Positions 1 through 10,939 of a stretch of DNA of 64,000 nucleotides are shown piece by piece. Made by a program: the position numbers and the translations under genes. The DNA comes from Galerina marginata (taxonomy: Eukaryota > Basidiomycota > Agaricomycetes > Agaricales > Galerinaceae), in assembly GCA_023014335.1 (NCBI GenBank), contig JAECYW010000012.1, forward strand, positions 2,259,845-2,323,844, read 5' to 3'. The notes beneath the pieces are model-generated. The model saw nothing but the letters and a program-made list of their open reading frames with translations, ran no database searches and was not told the origin of the DNA. The number at the start of each line of letters is the position of its first letter. Position 1 is the first letter of the stretch.

Positions 1-2515
1 ATCGGCTCGAGTGCACGTGTAGTGCAGACGGGGACGGGGAGGGTATTGGGCGGGAGGGCTGGATTAGGCTTTGTGGGTCTTTGGTTAGCTGGGCTTGGGA
101 TTGGGTTGAGCTGCTGAGAGGGGAAGGAGCAGCAGGGACGGATGTGGATCTTGAAGTTGAAGAAGCAGCGGGGAAAGGCGACGCCGAGCGGGAAGTCGGG
201 AGAGGGATCAGGGATGGGTCGAGAGCCGCGAGTGCTGCAGGAGACAGCGACGGCGCCGGGGCTGGCGCGGGTGTCCCAGCCGGGGTCGTCAGCACGCTAG
301 ACAGCGAAGACGAGGACTCCTTGGAGAGGGAGAGGGAGGGGGAAAGCTTCAGTTTAACTTTCAGAGCGCCTTTTTCCCTCCTCTCTTTTTCGCGTTCTTT
401 TTCTTTACGTTCGCGCTCGCGTTTCTTCTCCCGTTCGCGCTCTTTGAGGGCTTCTTTTTCTGTTAGCCCGGAGGTGGACACTGGTGCCGAGGCGGAGGCA
501 GACTCGGGGTAGGAGTAGGCCGGCGTTTCTTGGATGTTGGGAAGACCTGTGTGTGGACCGCGTAGGTTGCGGATTGACGAGAAGTGTTCCCAGTCGTGGT
601 AACTGTTGAAACAAATGGGGGGTTAGTTGGGTTGCATAGACTGTAGGCGAGGAAGAAGAAAGAAAGCGCTCTGGCTTGGCCAGTACATCAAACATAAATG
701 CGATGGATTAGTTTTCTTTATAAAATCTTAGAATCCATCCCTCCCGTTGGCCAATTATCCATCCTTCCAGCATCAAAAAGGAATCCCTCTCCAACGAAAA
801 ACATACCCCCAACCCCCATCCAAGTAAAAAAAAAATCAAACCACTCACGCAACATAAATCGTAGGCCCCCCATCCTCCTCCTCCCACATCATCCCCTCCC
901 TCTCCCTCTCCCCTTCCCCCCCAACAAAAGGCTCCGCGCTCTCCTCAACCTTAACCCTCTCCCTCCCCTCAACACGGACAACCCCGCCCTCAACCTCCAC
1001 TCGTTCTACCACCACCTGCTCCTGTTGCTGACTCTCTTCCTCCTCACGACGACTCGGATCCTCATCTCCGTCCTCGTCTTCATCCTCATCACTACTAACC
1101 TCCTCAAGCACGTAATACCCATGCCCAGTCTTCACCTTCGTCTTCCCCGCGTCTGGGTCTGCGGGTTTGGCTTTGGCTTTAGCACCGGCGCTCGCTTTGA
1201 GAGGCGATGCTGAAGAGCGGGAGAGGCTGCGCGTTGAGCGGCGGTGTGAGGTTGGGGCTTGTGTTGAGGTTGAGGTTGGAGGTGGGGGCGATGAGGTTGA
1301 GGCTGTTGATGCGGACGTGGGTGGTGGGGGTGCAGCTGAGGTTGATGTTGCTGGTTGTGTTGGTGGCGGCGCCGACCCAGAGCTTGAACCTGACGACCCC
1401 GACCCCGACGACGACGCAGATCCAGACCCAGACCCCGAGCCGGAGCCGGATCCAGCGCGCCATTCGATGACATACACGAGCCCCGGCTGGACGACCTTGA
1501 TGTTCCGCCTCATCATGTGTGCAAAAGCCGAGAGCTCCATGTGTCCGCCGTACGTGCCTGTGGGGAGGTGGGTTAGCGAGGAACGGCAACGACACGGGAC
1601 GACGCGAAAAGCAGAAGTTGGATCGAACCACCCGCAGACGGTGCTCATCCAACGACATGACCAACCCATCCGTCTAAACGATAAAACAAGTGAAAGGAAG
1701 AACCCACCATTCTCCCTCATATTCCCCAAATACGCCTGCAGCCTCTTCCCCTTCCCCTTCCCCAGCCTCCCCTCATCCTCCTCTCCCTCTCCCTCACCCT
1801 CAAATTCCACGAACCCCTCATACCTCTCCCCCCACTTCTCGATCCACGCACACACATCCCTCCTCACCTCCGCATGGCGCGACGGGCTGCCGTGCACCTG
1901 GTCGGCTAAGGCGCGGAAGAGGCAGTTCCCGTCGCCGAGGGTGGGGGCTGCGTAGAGCCCGAGGAGGCGGAGCTGGTCGGGGAGGGAGGGGGAGGGTTGG
2001 AGGGGGATTAGCTGTTGTAAAGAAAGAGAGGGGTTAGTGGGTGGGGAGGGGGAGAGGGGGGGAGGGGGACGTACGCGGCCTTTGGAGGATCGGGTTGTTC
2101 GTGAACGTACTGGGGGAGAGAAGGGTCAGCCTCGTGTTTTGGTGGGCGGGTGGGAGTTAGGGTTAGGGTGGGTGGAAGCAAATATGGAATAGGGGATGGA
2201 ATGAAAGAAGGATGGAATGGTGATTGTGATGGCGAGCGGATAAAAATGTGGGGTAACGCCGCGTGTATGCGTGCAGGCAAAGCATGCGATGATCGAGATG
2301 AGAAGGTTGAGAAAAAAAATTAAAGTTGAAGCAGGGTATAATTGGTTGAGCACTGCTCGCAGCAGCGCAGACGGTACGAGTCCAGCGTCGATCACGACGA
2401 ACAAATGATGGCGCTCCCGCACGCCCGCCAAGACCGAGGGAAAAAAAGAAAGAAAGGGGGACATACGATGTGGTAGCGGGGCGCCTTTACCGCCCTTCTG
2501 TAGCCTCTTTCCCAT
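1..2515 (-). CDS. OTU-family deubiquitinase, OTUD3-like (3' end beyond window)
   Basis: A cysteine protease predicted to remove ubiquitin. I read five exons: 2515-2467, 2109-2075, 2011-1708, 1557-849 and 602-1 (open to the window edge), and all phases close. The protein begins MGKRLQKGG. It carries the OTU catalytic loop LGDGNCLFRAL (Asp55, Cys58), then YLGNMRENGTYGGHMEL spanning the exon 3/4 junction, and the catalytic-His strand AYHDWEHFSSI (His372). Cys to His is about 314 residues, far longer than the roughly 100 expected in the family. The extra length is a Gly/Ser, Pro/Thr and acidic low-complexity insertion after VIEW. A charged Lys/Arg/Glu stretch and a Ser/Pro-rich tail follow the His. 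The frame is open to base 1, so the stop is outside the window. The first intron is long (355 nt). Family assignment is firm; the substrate is unknown. Confidence 0.88.
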
Positions 2516-3690
2516 CGTGCGTCGGGTGTGGTTCTATATTCTATCTTATGCTCTACACTGTGTGGGTGGTTGGAATCGGTCAGTCAGTCAACGGACAAAT
2601 CTGATCTCGTGCGTCTCTCGTCTCGTAACGGATATAGCAAGGACTGGAATGGAATGCTGGGAATGGAATGGGAAAAAAAAAGTTCTAAAGTCCAAAGTCC
2701 AAGTCCAAACAGATTCGAACGGGGGGAGGAGAGAGAGTGTGGCCGAGGAGGTGCTATATAAGTCCAAGGATGGTTGGTTGGTTGGGGACAGGTGGGTGAC
2801 TGATGGGATGGTGGTAAAGGTCAGAGCAAGCTTCGATCACTCGGGGTCTCGACCGGATACAGGACCCCTGCCACTTGTCAATTTTCGGTCTCGTGATCGC
2901 AGTTCTGTGGGCGTGTTTCCGGATCGGGTGATGGTTGTCAGGGCGAGGCGGCGTGTTTGGGAAGAATCAGAGTATAATGGCGAGTGGTTTGGCGCTGGCG
3001 GCTGGAAGGCCTCGAGCTGGGAACGAGGACAATGGGTACAAGGATAATGATGATGATAATGACGGGAGGTGAGGAAGGAAGACTCATTCCGTTACCCATT
3101 GTTATATCACCCTTCACGCGATTATCAGATCGCCTTAATCCTAATCTTAACCGAACGATTATGCCCGATGAAAAACAACACGAACAGATGAACGCGATAG
3201 TCGACCCGGGCTGAAATTTCAATGCCTTGCTCATCGATCCACGCGGCGTACACGCAGGAAAGATCAGCCGGTCCGGGACTCCAGGCACGCCTCCGGATAT
3301 TCGGGTCCAGCGGCATCGGGGCCATCCGGTCCAGACCTGATTACGCTACTTATGAGTGACGCACAGCCATTTCCCCGCTTGCTCTGATCCTTCATCATCG
3401 CTGCCAGCGCCAACGCCAGTCTAATCTTTCACCACAGCCTGGAACCACGCACGGGCCCTGCTTGGCTCTGACATCTCGCAGTAATCCCTCATCAACATCA
3501 ACCGCAGCGCCTTTCCTTCACTGATAAGTACTCCGTAGTTGGTCCAACCTGAATCCGCAGTCGCACTACCGCGCCAGATAAAAATACGTTCATAAACCCA
3601 CAGTAGCACCCTTCCTCCCATCGATAGATCCCCAATCCAATCGCAGCTCCCGATAGCGTCCACCCATCCCAATAAGAACCAGTCCCCACC
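2516..3690. other. Divergent intergenic region between the OTU and F-box-like genes
   Basis: About 1.2 kb separating two divergently transcribed genes, so it should hold both promoters. A TATATAAG sequence lies near 2754-2761, but its distance from either start codon is large. Open frames here are short and resemble no family I know. No RNA gene seen. Confidence 0.5.
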
Positions 3691-4887
3691 ATGATCCTCG
3701 ACGAAAAAATAATCATGTTCCCCCCTCCCCCTCCCTACCTCTCCGCCTCCCCAACACCATCCACCCCAACCCACCCCTCCCTGCCCCGGCGCACACTCAC
3801 CTCCTTACCCCCGCACATCCTCCTCCAAATCATCCACCACACCTTCCCCCCCATCCCCGCGCCCAACCCCCTCCCCTCCTACCAAAACGCGCAACTCCAG
3901 CTCTACCAAGACACCATGCCCGAGAAACAGCGCAAAACCCTCTTCTGGCTGTCCACCCACCTCCGCCTCGTCTCCCGCCAGATGTACACAGCCTGCATGC
4001 ACGTCCTCCGCTCCACCTACCTCCCGGCGTACCAGCAGCTCATCCGCCCGCCATACACGAGCGACCCCTTCCCGCTCGGCGTGCCCACATCCTCCAACTC
4101 CTCCTCCGGCTCCGGCTCATCCAACCACCGCCTCGCGCCCTCCTCCGCCTCCGTAGGCTCCGCCAACGGGCCCCCTGCATACGACACCCCCACAACACCC
4201 ACAACCCCCACCCCAGACCCTCAGGCATCCCCCCTCCTCACACTACACCGCGAAACCCCCATCCTCGACCGCTTCATCGCGCTCAAAGTCCGCCAAGACG
4301 TCTTCGCAGACGACACAACGCTCCACATCGACAGGGAAGACGCCTTTCGCGACCTGTTCGACGTCGCACAGCCCCGCGCGCGGCTGGAGGACTTGGTGAG
4401 GGTGTATGGGGTTAGAGAGGGCGTGGTGAGCGTGCCGGTGTATTATACCAACGGGACCGCTCAAGAAGAACAAGGAGAAGGAGCTAGGAAGGTGTACGGC
4501 ACAGGCTCACAAAACTCCTCACTCATAAGCCTCCCCCACTCGCCCATCCCACCCCCCGCATCCGCCTCCGCCTCCTCCCAGGCACCCGCACCCTCCCCAA
4601 AACCCCGCCGCTCCTTCTTCTCCTTCAAAAAATCCACCTCCTCCTCTCCCTCCACCCCATCTCCCTCCCCCTCCCAACCCCAACTCCTCCTCCCACACCC
4701 CCAAATCCAGCCCCTCCCCTTCTCCTCGCTCTCAATCTCATTCTCCCCCCGGCGCATCGGGCTCGTCCTCAACCGCTCACGCACCATCGCCGAGGTGCCC
4801 CGGCTCGGCGTGGGGAGGAATAGGGAGCCGTTGGAGGTTCTGGCGAGGGCGTTGGTGGGGGAGTTGAAGGTTGCGCTTGGGGGTTAG
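3691..4887 (+). CDS. F-box-like protein, proline/serine-rich
   Basis: A single-exon frame of 398 residues. Residues about 33-53 (RRTLTSLPPHILLQIIHHTFP) look like the start of an F-box-type helix pair, which in SCF ligases binds Skp1. A conserved-looking helical stretch follows (FWLSTHLRLVSRQMYTACMHV). The rest is Ser/Pro-rich linker with a charged block (RRSFFSFKKS) and a C-terminal domain ending LGVGRNREPLEVLARAL. ATG at 3715 is a possible alternative start. Codon use is strongly C-ended in the first two thirds and switches to G-ended near 4390 and again near 4790. This gene is the apparent parent of several broken fragments downstream (6.0-7.2, 9.2, 10.1 and 12.3-12.8 kb). The F-box call is by motif only and could be wrong; the gene itself is well supported. 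Confidence 0.7.
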   Translation: MILDEKIIMFPPPPPYLSASPTPSTPTHPSLPRRTLTSLPPHILLQIIHHTFPPIPAPNPLPSYQNAQLQLYQDTMPEKQRKTLFWLSTHLRLVSRQMYTACMHVLRSTYLPAYQQLIRPPYTSDPFPLGVPTSSNSSSGSGSSNHRLAPSSASVGSANGPPAYDTPTTPTTPTPDPQASPLLTLHRETPILDRFIALKVRQDVFADDTTLHIDREDAFRDLFDVAQPRARLEDLVRVYGVREGVVSVPVYYTNGTAQEEQGEGARKVYGTGSQNSSLISLPHSPIPPPASASASSQAPAPSPKPRRSFFSFKKSTSSSPSTPSPSPSQPQLLLPHPQIQPLPFSSLSISFSPRRIGLVLNRSRTIAEVPRLGVGRNREPLEVLARALVGELKVALGG

Positions 4888-5140
4888 AGGAAGGACTTTT
4901 GGTTGGGTGTGAGGGTAAAATCTTTTGGTGAGGATTTTTGGTTTTTGGGGGTGTTTGGTTGATTGATTGATTTGTTGGGTTTGGTTGTAGGTCTTAACGA
5001 TTAGACGACGTGCGATATACAGGCCGCAGGCCTCGAGCTTCCGAATGGAAACGTCTAGCGCTTATTGCTCAGCTTCAAATTCTCATGAGAGACGCGTTAT
5101 TTTCCCTTCCCATCGCGTTCTCCCCGATCGCGCTACGCAC

Positions 5141-5256
5141 GCAACGGTCCTCAGGCTGGAAATCTTGATGCCAGCACCAGGATGCCCGGATAATAAAAGA
5201 ATTTCTGGGCGTCTCGTTCTGGCATCAGCTGCCATTCTAGGAATTTGGACCGCTGC
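5141..5256. repeat. Array hairpin H1
   Basis: Three nested stems. Outer GCAACGGTCC (5141-5150) faces GGACCGCTGC (5247-5256) with one mismatch. Middle GATGCCAG (5167-5174) faces CTGGCATC (5219-5226), perfect. Inner GATGCCCGG (5181-5189) faces CTGGGCGTC (5205-5213), all paired with two G-U. It lies about 250 bp after the stop of the intact F-box-like gene and could be in its 3' UTR. Confidence 0.75.
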
Positions 5257-6054
5257 GACTGCGTCAAATCGATCGAAGAACGAAGAACAAAGACGAAGCC
5301 GGTCGCGTTCACATTCCAGTTGGAGTTGGTGATTTATAAATTTAATACATGCCAATACCGTTGAATACTTTATGCGTCTTTATACCAGCGTTATACCAGC
5401 GTTATAATATTTACATGAACCATTTCGAACTGTAGTTCTATGTATTATATGATCAATGCTACTGTACGTGTGATCAATTTCGACGAAACTTGTTCAATCC
5501 AAATTGTCAAATACAAGTCTGTTGGAGTTCGCGATCCTGATTCGGGTACATGTTTACCCATGTTATCAAATTCTTTATCGTCGTTTCTCCTCCTTTATCC
5601 TCTACCACCATGTCGTGGCACACTATGCGATACTTTGCCTTTCATATCCAATGGGTCATAGGTCAGGTGCTCTGCACGATCTATTGTCTCTAACTCGTAC
5701 ATAGGAACACCCCTCCTTCTGACCTTGCAGTCGACAACCTGATTTCTCATATCAACACCAACCTAGGCAGATCTCCCTTTTCATTGTTCGGCGATAGCCA
5801 CGCTATTACAATTTTCTAGCTTCACGTTTCCTGCTAAGTATGGCTCGCTGCTGGCGTTTTTGGGCTTTTACCTCACATCATCACACCGCCTAAGTAAATT
5901 ATTCTTGTGAAACCTCAATGCCATTGCCCTCGACTTTGATCACTCTTATCGACTCTGATCGCCCAGCTTCACTGGCTACTCGTTTGCTTCACCACAATCG
6001 ACTATCAAGAAACAAGGAGATAAAATCCAATTTCGAACACCCTGGACCACACTC

Positions 6055-7170
6055 CTCTTCCCCGGCGCCGCTCCCTCTTCTCCTTCAAGAGGTCCATATC
6101 CTCAACCCCTCCCCACATTTATTATTTCGTTTAAGTCTAGGTCTTGACTAATAAGCAGACGTCCGATATTCTGGCCTTGCTTTCGCAGTCTGAATGGAAA
6201 CGACGTTGACGTTTAGCGCTCAGCGTTCTTTCCATTCTTGTTTTCCTCGATCGTGCTACGCAACGGTCCGGTGTGGCTAGGATTTTCGATGTCGTGAAGA
6301 TGTCCGGATGGTATAAAAATTTTTGGGCATCTCAATTCGACATCTCTGGTCCTATAAGCGCCGGACCGTTGCGACTGCGTCGAATTGACCGGAGAACGAC
6401 CCTGATTCCGTATAAATTGAAGTCGGTGATCGATATACCGCTGGAATTTTTGATTTTTGCCTTTATAGCAGTGTTGCAATCTTTACATGAACCACTTCGA
6501 ACTGCACCTTATATCTATGATCTATGCTACGTACGATGACCCGAAAACACCCCCTCCTTCTGTTTTCGCAGTCGAAGACCTGATTTCTCATCAACGCCAT
6601 CCTAGGCTGATCTCCCTTACATATCAACGTTCGACAGCCATGCTACTACGATTTTCTAGCTCCACGTTTCCTGCTAAGTATGGCTCGCTGCTGACTTTTA
6701 TGGCTTTGGACCTCGCATCATCACTCCGCCTAAGTACATTATTCTTGTGAAACCTCAATGCCATTGCCCTCGACTTCTGTCACTCTCATCGACTCTGGTC
6801 GCCCAGCTTCAGCTTCGCTGGCTACTCTGTGCTTCGCCGGAATCGACTAAGGAAACGAAGTCCAATTTCAGACATCCACACTTACCCGACTCCCACGGCG
6901 CCGCTCCCTCTTTTCCTTCAAGAGGTCCATATCCTCAAACCCCACTGCCCTTCGGATCTTCCCTCCAAACAAAACAGATCCTTCCCCTCCTTTTTCCTCC
7001 CTCTCCATCTTGCCCTTGTGCATCATGGGACTCGTCCTATTACCAAAACCGCTCGCGCACGATTAATATTGCGGAGCTGCCGAAAATGGGCGTGGCTAAG
7101 AACTGAAAGTCGTTGGAGGTGCTGGCACGGGCCCTGGCGGCTGGTGAAGGAGCTGAAGGTCGTGCTTGAG
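6055..7170 (+). pseudogene. Broken fragments of the F-box-like gene (two partial copies)
   Basis: At 6060-6120 and 6895-6950 the sequence repeats the parent's RRSFFSFKKS region (CGGCGCCGCTCCCTCTT and following). At 7026-7170 it repeats the parent's 3' end: the MGLVL, TIAEVP, GVGRN and EVLARAL codons are recognisable but sit in different frames with stops between them. The first copy jumps straight from the FFSF region to the sequence normally found downstream of the stop, so it carries a deletion. Not translatable as a whole. Confidence 0.7.
6259..6373. repeat. Array hairpin H2
   Basis: Outer stem CGCAACGGTCCGG (6259-6271) and CCGGACCGTTGCG (6361-6373) is a perfect 13-bp inverted repeat. Middle GATGTCG (6288-6294) and CGACATC (6338-6344) is perfect. 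Inner GATGTCCGG (6299-6307) pairs with TTGGGCATC (6323-6331) with three G-U. Compared with H1, both sides of the middle stem changed together. Confidence 0.75.
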
Positions 7171-7515
7171 GGTTATAATTGGACTTGGGTGGTCGTATGG
7201 TTCGTACTCTTGGTTTTTGGGAGTTTCTTTTGATTGATTTATTGCGTTTAATTCTAGGTCTTGACAAGTAAGCTGATGTCCAACATTATCATTCTGGCCT
7301 CAAGACTCGAGCGGTTTGGTCATTGGAAATTTCTGTTCTGTTTCACGACCAGAAACCAACACTCCTGAGCTGGTGCCATTAAGCCCGAATTTGGAGCTTC
7401 TTTTCAAGTCCAATTGGACACGACAATGGATCTTCAGCGCTTAGGGCTCGGCTTGAGGTTCCAATGAGATACGACTTCGTTTCCCATTCGAGTTCTCCTC
7501 AATCGTGCCACGTAC

Positions 7516-7631
7516 GCTACGGTCCGCTAAGGATGAGATTTACGATGTCGGCATCGGGATGTCCGGATAGGAAAGAATTTCTGAGCATCTAGATCTGGCA
7601 TCTGCGTCTCTTCTATGGTGTCGACCGTTGC
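7516..7631. repeat. Array hairpin H3
   Basis: Outer GCTACGGTC (7516-7524) and GACCGTTGC (7623-7631), one mismatch. Middle GATGTCGG (7544-7551) and CTGGCATC (7595-7602), paired with two G-U. Inner GATGTCCGG (7558-7566) and CTGAGCATC (7581-7589), one mismatch. Confidence 0.7.
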
Positions 7632-7922
7632 GATTGCGTCGATTTCGAAGCTGTCGGGTATAAATTAACAAAGTCGGCGGCCTATATACCGCTGGAAATT
7701 TTATTTTTGCCTTTATAGCAGCATTGTCATATTTACGTAAACTATTTCGAACTGCACCTCAATCTACGACCTATGCTATGTACGAAGCCCCACCAATTTT
7801 AACGAAACTTGTCCAAGCCAAGTCGAAAGTGTCCAACTTTACTGGATACTCTATCTCCGGCGACTATTCGAACGCAAGGACCCGGACACAAAGTTTGATT
7901 TCGAACACCCGAACTTCCATCC

Positions 7923-8711
7923 TTACTCTTTCCCTGGCGGCTCGACACCGACGAGCGTTCCAGACCCGTCCGACGCACCGTGGCTAAACGTCCGCACCAC
8001 ACCCCCGACGCCACCTGCACCACGTTCATCATCAGCACTCCTCGTACTACCCGCCTCATTCGACGCATATTCCGGCGGCAGAGCCCCCTCAGCGACAAAT
8101 GCTATCCTCGCAATTGATTCTATGTGGTACAAGCGCTCTTGAAGGGCTTCGAGGCGTTCGGCTAATACCGCATTTTGGTCTGGGAGAGGCTGCAGAGCGG
8201 CAGCTGGATCCGAAGTTGAGGGTATCAATGGCCCTGTGCCTCCAGCGGTAGGCAGCCACCGTGCTGCTTTCGAGTGGGAATTGGACCCGGCTGCCAATGG
8301 AGCAGAGTAAGGCTGATTAGGAACATTAAGCGCTGAATTCGAGGTGTGGGTTGTGATGTATGGGCGCACGCTGCCTGGCGGCAGACGTTCAAGGAAAGGG
8401 TTATCAGGCGGAAGAGGTGGTTGCCGGCCTCGTTTTCTTTTTCTCCACCGTAGGAAGATTAAACTAACGATAATGGCAGTAAAGGCCCCTATAGAGACGC
8501 CAATAGAAATAGCGATGGCGGTTCTCCGGGGGGAGGTTGTGGCTGATTTACCTTGGTCTTGCGTATGGGGTACAAGGGTGTCGCTTGAGGAAAGAGTTGT
8601 GGTAGAGCTTTGTTTAGTACTGCCTGCAAGAGAACTTGAGTTGGCGCCAATCGCGTAAGATGGATTTGGACTAAGCCCATCGGGTGGTGCACTAGCCGAC
8701 ATTCCCAGCAA
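7923..8711 (-). CDS. Single-pass membrane protein with cytoplasmic PPxY motif (array copy 1)
   Basis: 262 residues in one exon. A Ser/Thr-rich N-terminal region (residues 1-60) looks extracellular. A hydrophobic helix at about 65-87 is followed by the stop-transfer RWRKRKRGR. The cytoplasmic part has PPGSVRPYIT (about 111-120), RWLPTAGG (about 151-158), a heptad-like segment QNAVLAERLEALQERLYHI (about 179-197) and LPPEYAS with a PPxY motif at 212-215. PPxY motifs are ligands for WW domains such as those of the Rsp5 ubiquitin ligase; that role here is inference. There is no obvious signal peptide, so the helix may act as a signal anchor. Paralogues lie at 10940-11783, 13500-14342 and, more distantly, 15553-16647. 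The family is not one I can name. Confidence 0.7.
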   Translation of the reverse strand: MLGMSASAPPDGLSPNPSYAIGANSSSLAGSTKQSSTTTLSSSDTLVPHTQDQGKSATTSPRRTAIAISIGVSIGAFTAIIVSLIFLRWRKRKRGRQPPLPPDNPFLERLPPGSVRPYITTHTSNSALNVPNQPYSAPLAAGSNSHSKAARWLPTAGGTGPLIPSTSDPAAALQPLPDQNAVLAERLEALQERLYHIESIARIAFVAEGALPPEYASNEAGSTRSADDERGAGGVGGVVRTFSHGASDGSGTLVGVEPPGKE

Positions 8712-9156
8712 AATTCAAATTACTGGAGGGAGTTAGAAAACTGCTGAACGATGTGTGGCGCTGTTGCTCGCATGACGGGGAAGACTCCTCTGGGTTGCCA
8801 GGTATTAGTAGGTGTTAGTATGGAGCAATTGCTAAGCCTTGTGGGGCAGTGACGCGGAAACTGAAATAACTCCAGGCCGAGATAGCAATGCTGCCAGTGC
8901 CCTTGGAATGTTCCAGAACTCTCAATCCGCGGGGGCGAGAATTCCCCGAACTTTCAATTCGGTTGTTCACCCGGTGGGAAGGCAGAAGAAGGCAGACTTG
9001 GGATCAACTTGGGATAGGTTCGGAGCAAGCCACCTTGAACAAAGCGTGGCAAACAAACACCGGCAGAAGAACGGCGTCTTGGAACGAACCTAAACTTGGG
9101 ACAGGTGGGGGATCCCTCTGTCGGTTCACCGGGAGAAATATGCTCAAAATATGCTA
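8712..9156. other. Upstream region of membrane-protein copy 1
   Basis: About 445 bp that should hold the promoter of the 7923-8711 gene on its right. Two overlapping open frames of 84 and 89 codons start here but resemble nothing known, and the second runs into the next F-box fragment. Confidence 0.4.
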
Positions 9157-9249
9157 GGTGCAAATTTGGGCGTGGGTAGGAATAGGGAGCCGCTGGAGGT
9201 GCTTGCTTGGGCGTTGGTGGGGGAGTTGAAAGTCGCTCTTGGGGGTTAG
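9157..9249 (+). pseudogene. 3'-end fragment of the F-box-like gene
   Basis: Thirty-one codons matching the parent's last residues (LGVGRNREPLEVLAWALVGE, then LKVALGG and stop) with few changes. The match continues past the stop through the parent's downstream sequence and hairpin H4. The upstream part of the gene is missing and the preceding sequence is unrelated. This is the best preserved and probably most recent copy. Confidence 0.75.
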
Positions 9250-9526
9250 AAGGAAAGGACTTTTGGGGTTTTGATGGGATTAAATCTTATGGTGAGGATT
9301 TTTGGTTTTTGGGTGTTTGGTTGATCGATTGATTTATTGGGTTTGATTCTAGGTCTCGATGATTAGACGACGTCCGATATACAGGCCGCGGGCCTCTGGG
9401 CTCGACGTTTCGCAGTCCGAATGGAGACGACGTTGATCTTGAGCGCTTATCGCTCAGCTTCAGGCTTCCACAAGAGACGCGTCATTTTACCTTCCTATTC
9501 GTGTTCTCCCCGATCGCGCTACGTAC

Positions 9527-9642
9527 GCAACGGTCCTCAGGCTGGAAACTTCGATGTCAGCACCAGGACGCCCGGATAATAAAAGCATTTCTCGGCGTCT
9601 AGGTCTGACATCTCATCTCTGTCCAAAACACAGGGCCGTTGC
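9527..9642. repeat. Array hairpin H4
   Basis: Outer GCAACGGTCC (9527-9536) and GGGCCGTTGC (9633-9642), fully paired with one G-U. Middle GATGTCAG (9553-9560) and CTGACATC (9605-9612), perfect. Inner GACGCCCGG (9567-9575) and CTCGGCGTC (9591-9599), one mismatch. Confidence 0.75.
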
Positions 9643-10359
9643 GACTGCATCGAACTGATGGAACAACGAAGCCAGTCGCGTTTAAATTGGAGTTGGTCGC
9701 TTACGATACAGTTGGATATTATTTCGACGAAACTAAAATCCAATCCCAGTTGAAATATATGCAACGTCTGTTTTGGAGTTCGCAAACCCGATTTGGGTAT
9801 TTGCCAGTGTTATTGTTATCGTCGTCCGTGTTGCGTCCGTGTTCTCCTCCTTATCCTCTACCATCATGTCGTAGCACACTTATGCGATACCTTCCTTTCG
9901 TACTCAAATAAGTTATGGGCCCTGCGCTCTGTACGATCTACTCTCTGTACACAGTCATCCTCCACTGGAACACCCCCTCTTTCTGTTCTCGCAGTCGAAA
10001 ACCTGACTTCCCGTATCAGCACCAACACTTATTTAATAGACTGCTAGGCTGATCCTTTCATCATCCGACAGCCACGCTACTACAATTTTCTAGGCTGGTG
10101 AGGGTGCTGAAAGTCGTGCTTTGGGTTTATAATTGGACTTCGATGGTTATGTGGGCTCGTACTCTTAGTTTTTCGTCATTTATTTGATTTATTTATCGCG
10201 TTTGATTTTAGGTTTTGACAAGTATGCAAATCTAGATGTCCGACATTCAGGCCTCATAGCACGACCTTGCTTTGTGCAGTCCGAACGGAAACAGTGTCGA
10301 TCCTTAGCGCTTATCGCTCAGCTTCAGATTCCCATAAGAGAAGACCGTATCCCATTCGA

Positions 10360-10870
10360 TTCAAGACAACAGGAATTAGCGACTTCATAAGACCATGATC
10401 AATCAATTCTCCAACGCGATAAGCTCAACTTCTGGGCCGGGAAACGGTGAAAAACTACGATATATCTGTGGTATTGGAACCAACTTCCAGAGTACCATCT
10501 TTAAATTTGGTTCAAGACCGTTCACAATTTTGTAACAGTCCATTCTATTTTCGCAGTTCTAATGCATGGGAAATAACTTGGAACAAAGTAGTCATGGTCA
10601 AAAATCAAAAGAATGGGGGGAATGTGTGGCTACTGCAAGCTATACTGACCTGCGAGATAGAATGAAAAAAAGAAAGATATTTTACGACAACCGGGAAGGT
10701 ACAATACTAAATTTGGAAATGTGGCGCAGTGAGGAACGGGCCACTCGGACCGCGATATCGCTGTTTCTATGTAACGGTAATTACGGACTAACGAATATTC
10801 CAGGGAATTCGTGGATAATATATTAAAACTTTGACTTTCAAACCTTACTATACTTACTGGCCATTGGCCC
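10360..10870. repeat. Array block X, copy 1
   Basis: Shares stretches with 14660-15450: ATGATCAATCAATTCTC near 10395, GTGTGGCTACTGCAAG near 10624, then AATTTGGAAATGTGGCGCA near 10708 followed by CGGGCCACTCGGACCGCG. It lies just downstream of the 10940-11783 membrane-protein copy, as copy 2 lies downstream of 15553-16647. Confidence 0.65.
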
Positions 10871-10939
10871 GACGGGTCTACCAAGACTGAACATTTGAAA
10901 GCCAGGAGACAACGTCCAATTTTGAATGCCTACAAGTAC

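Larger units (their letters stand above)
9250..10939. repeat. Array spacer with truncated unit
   Basis: Repeats the parent's downstream tract and hairpin H4. A short fragment of another F-box-gene 3' end lies at 10092-10130 (GCTGGTGAGGGTGCTGAAAG), followed by a further copy of the downstream tract at 10175-10340. That last copy stops before its hairpin and joins, at about 10370, sequence found upstream of the 13500-14342 gene (compare CAGGAATTAGCGACTT with CAGGAATCAGCGATGT near 14664). I infer a deletion removed one membrane-protein gene here. 10440-10870 matches 14780-15460. Confidence 0.6.

Noticed and set aside
1167..1955. Long plus-strand open frame opposite the OTU gene
   Set aside because: It is the antisense shadow of GC-rich exons; the minus strand has OTU motifs and consistent splice sites.
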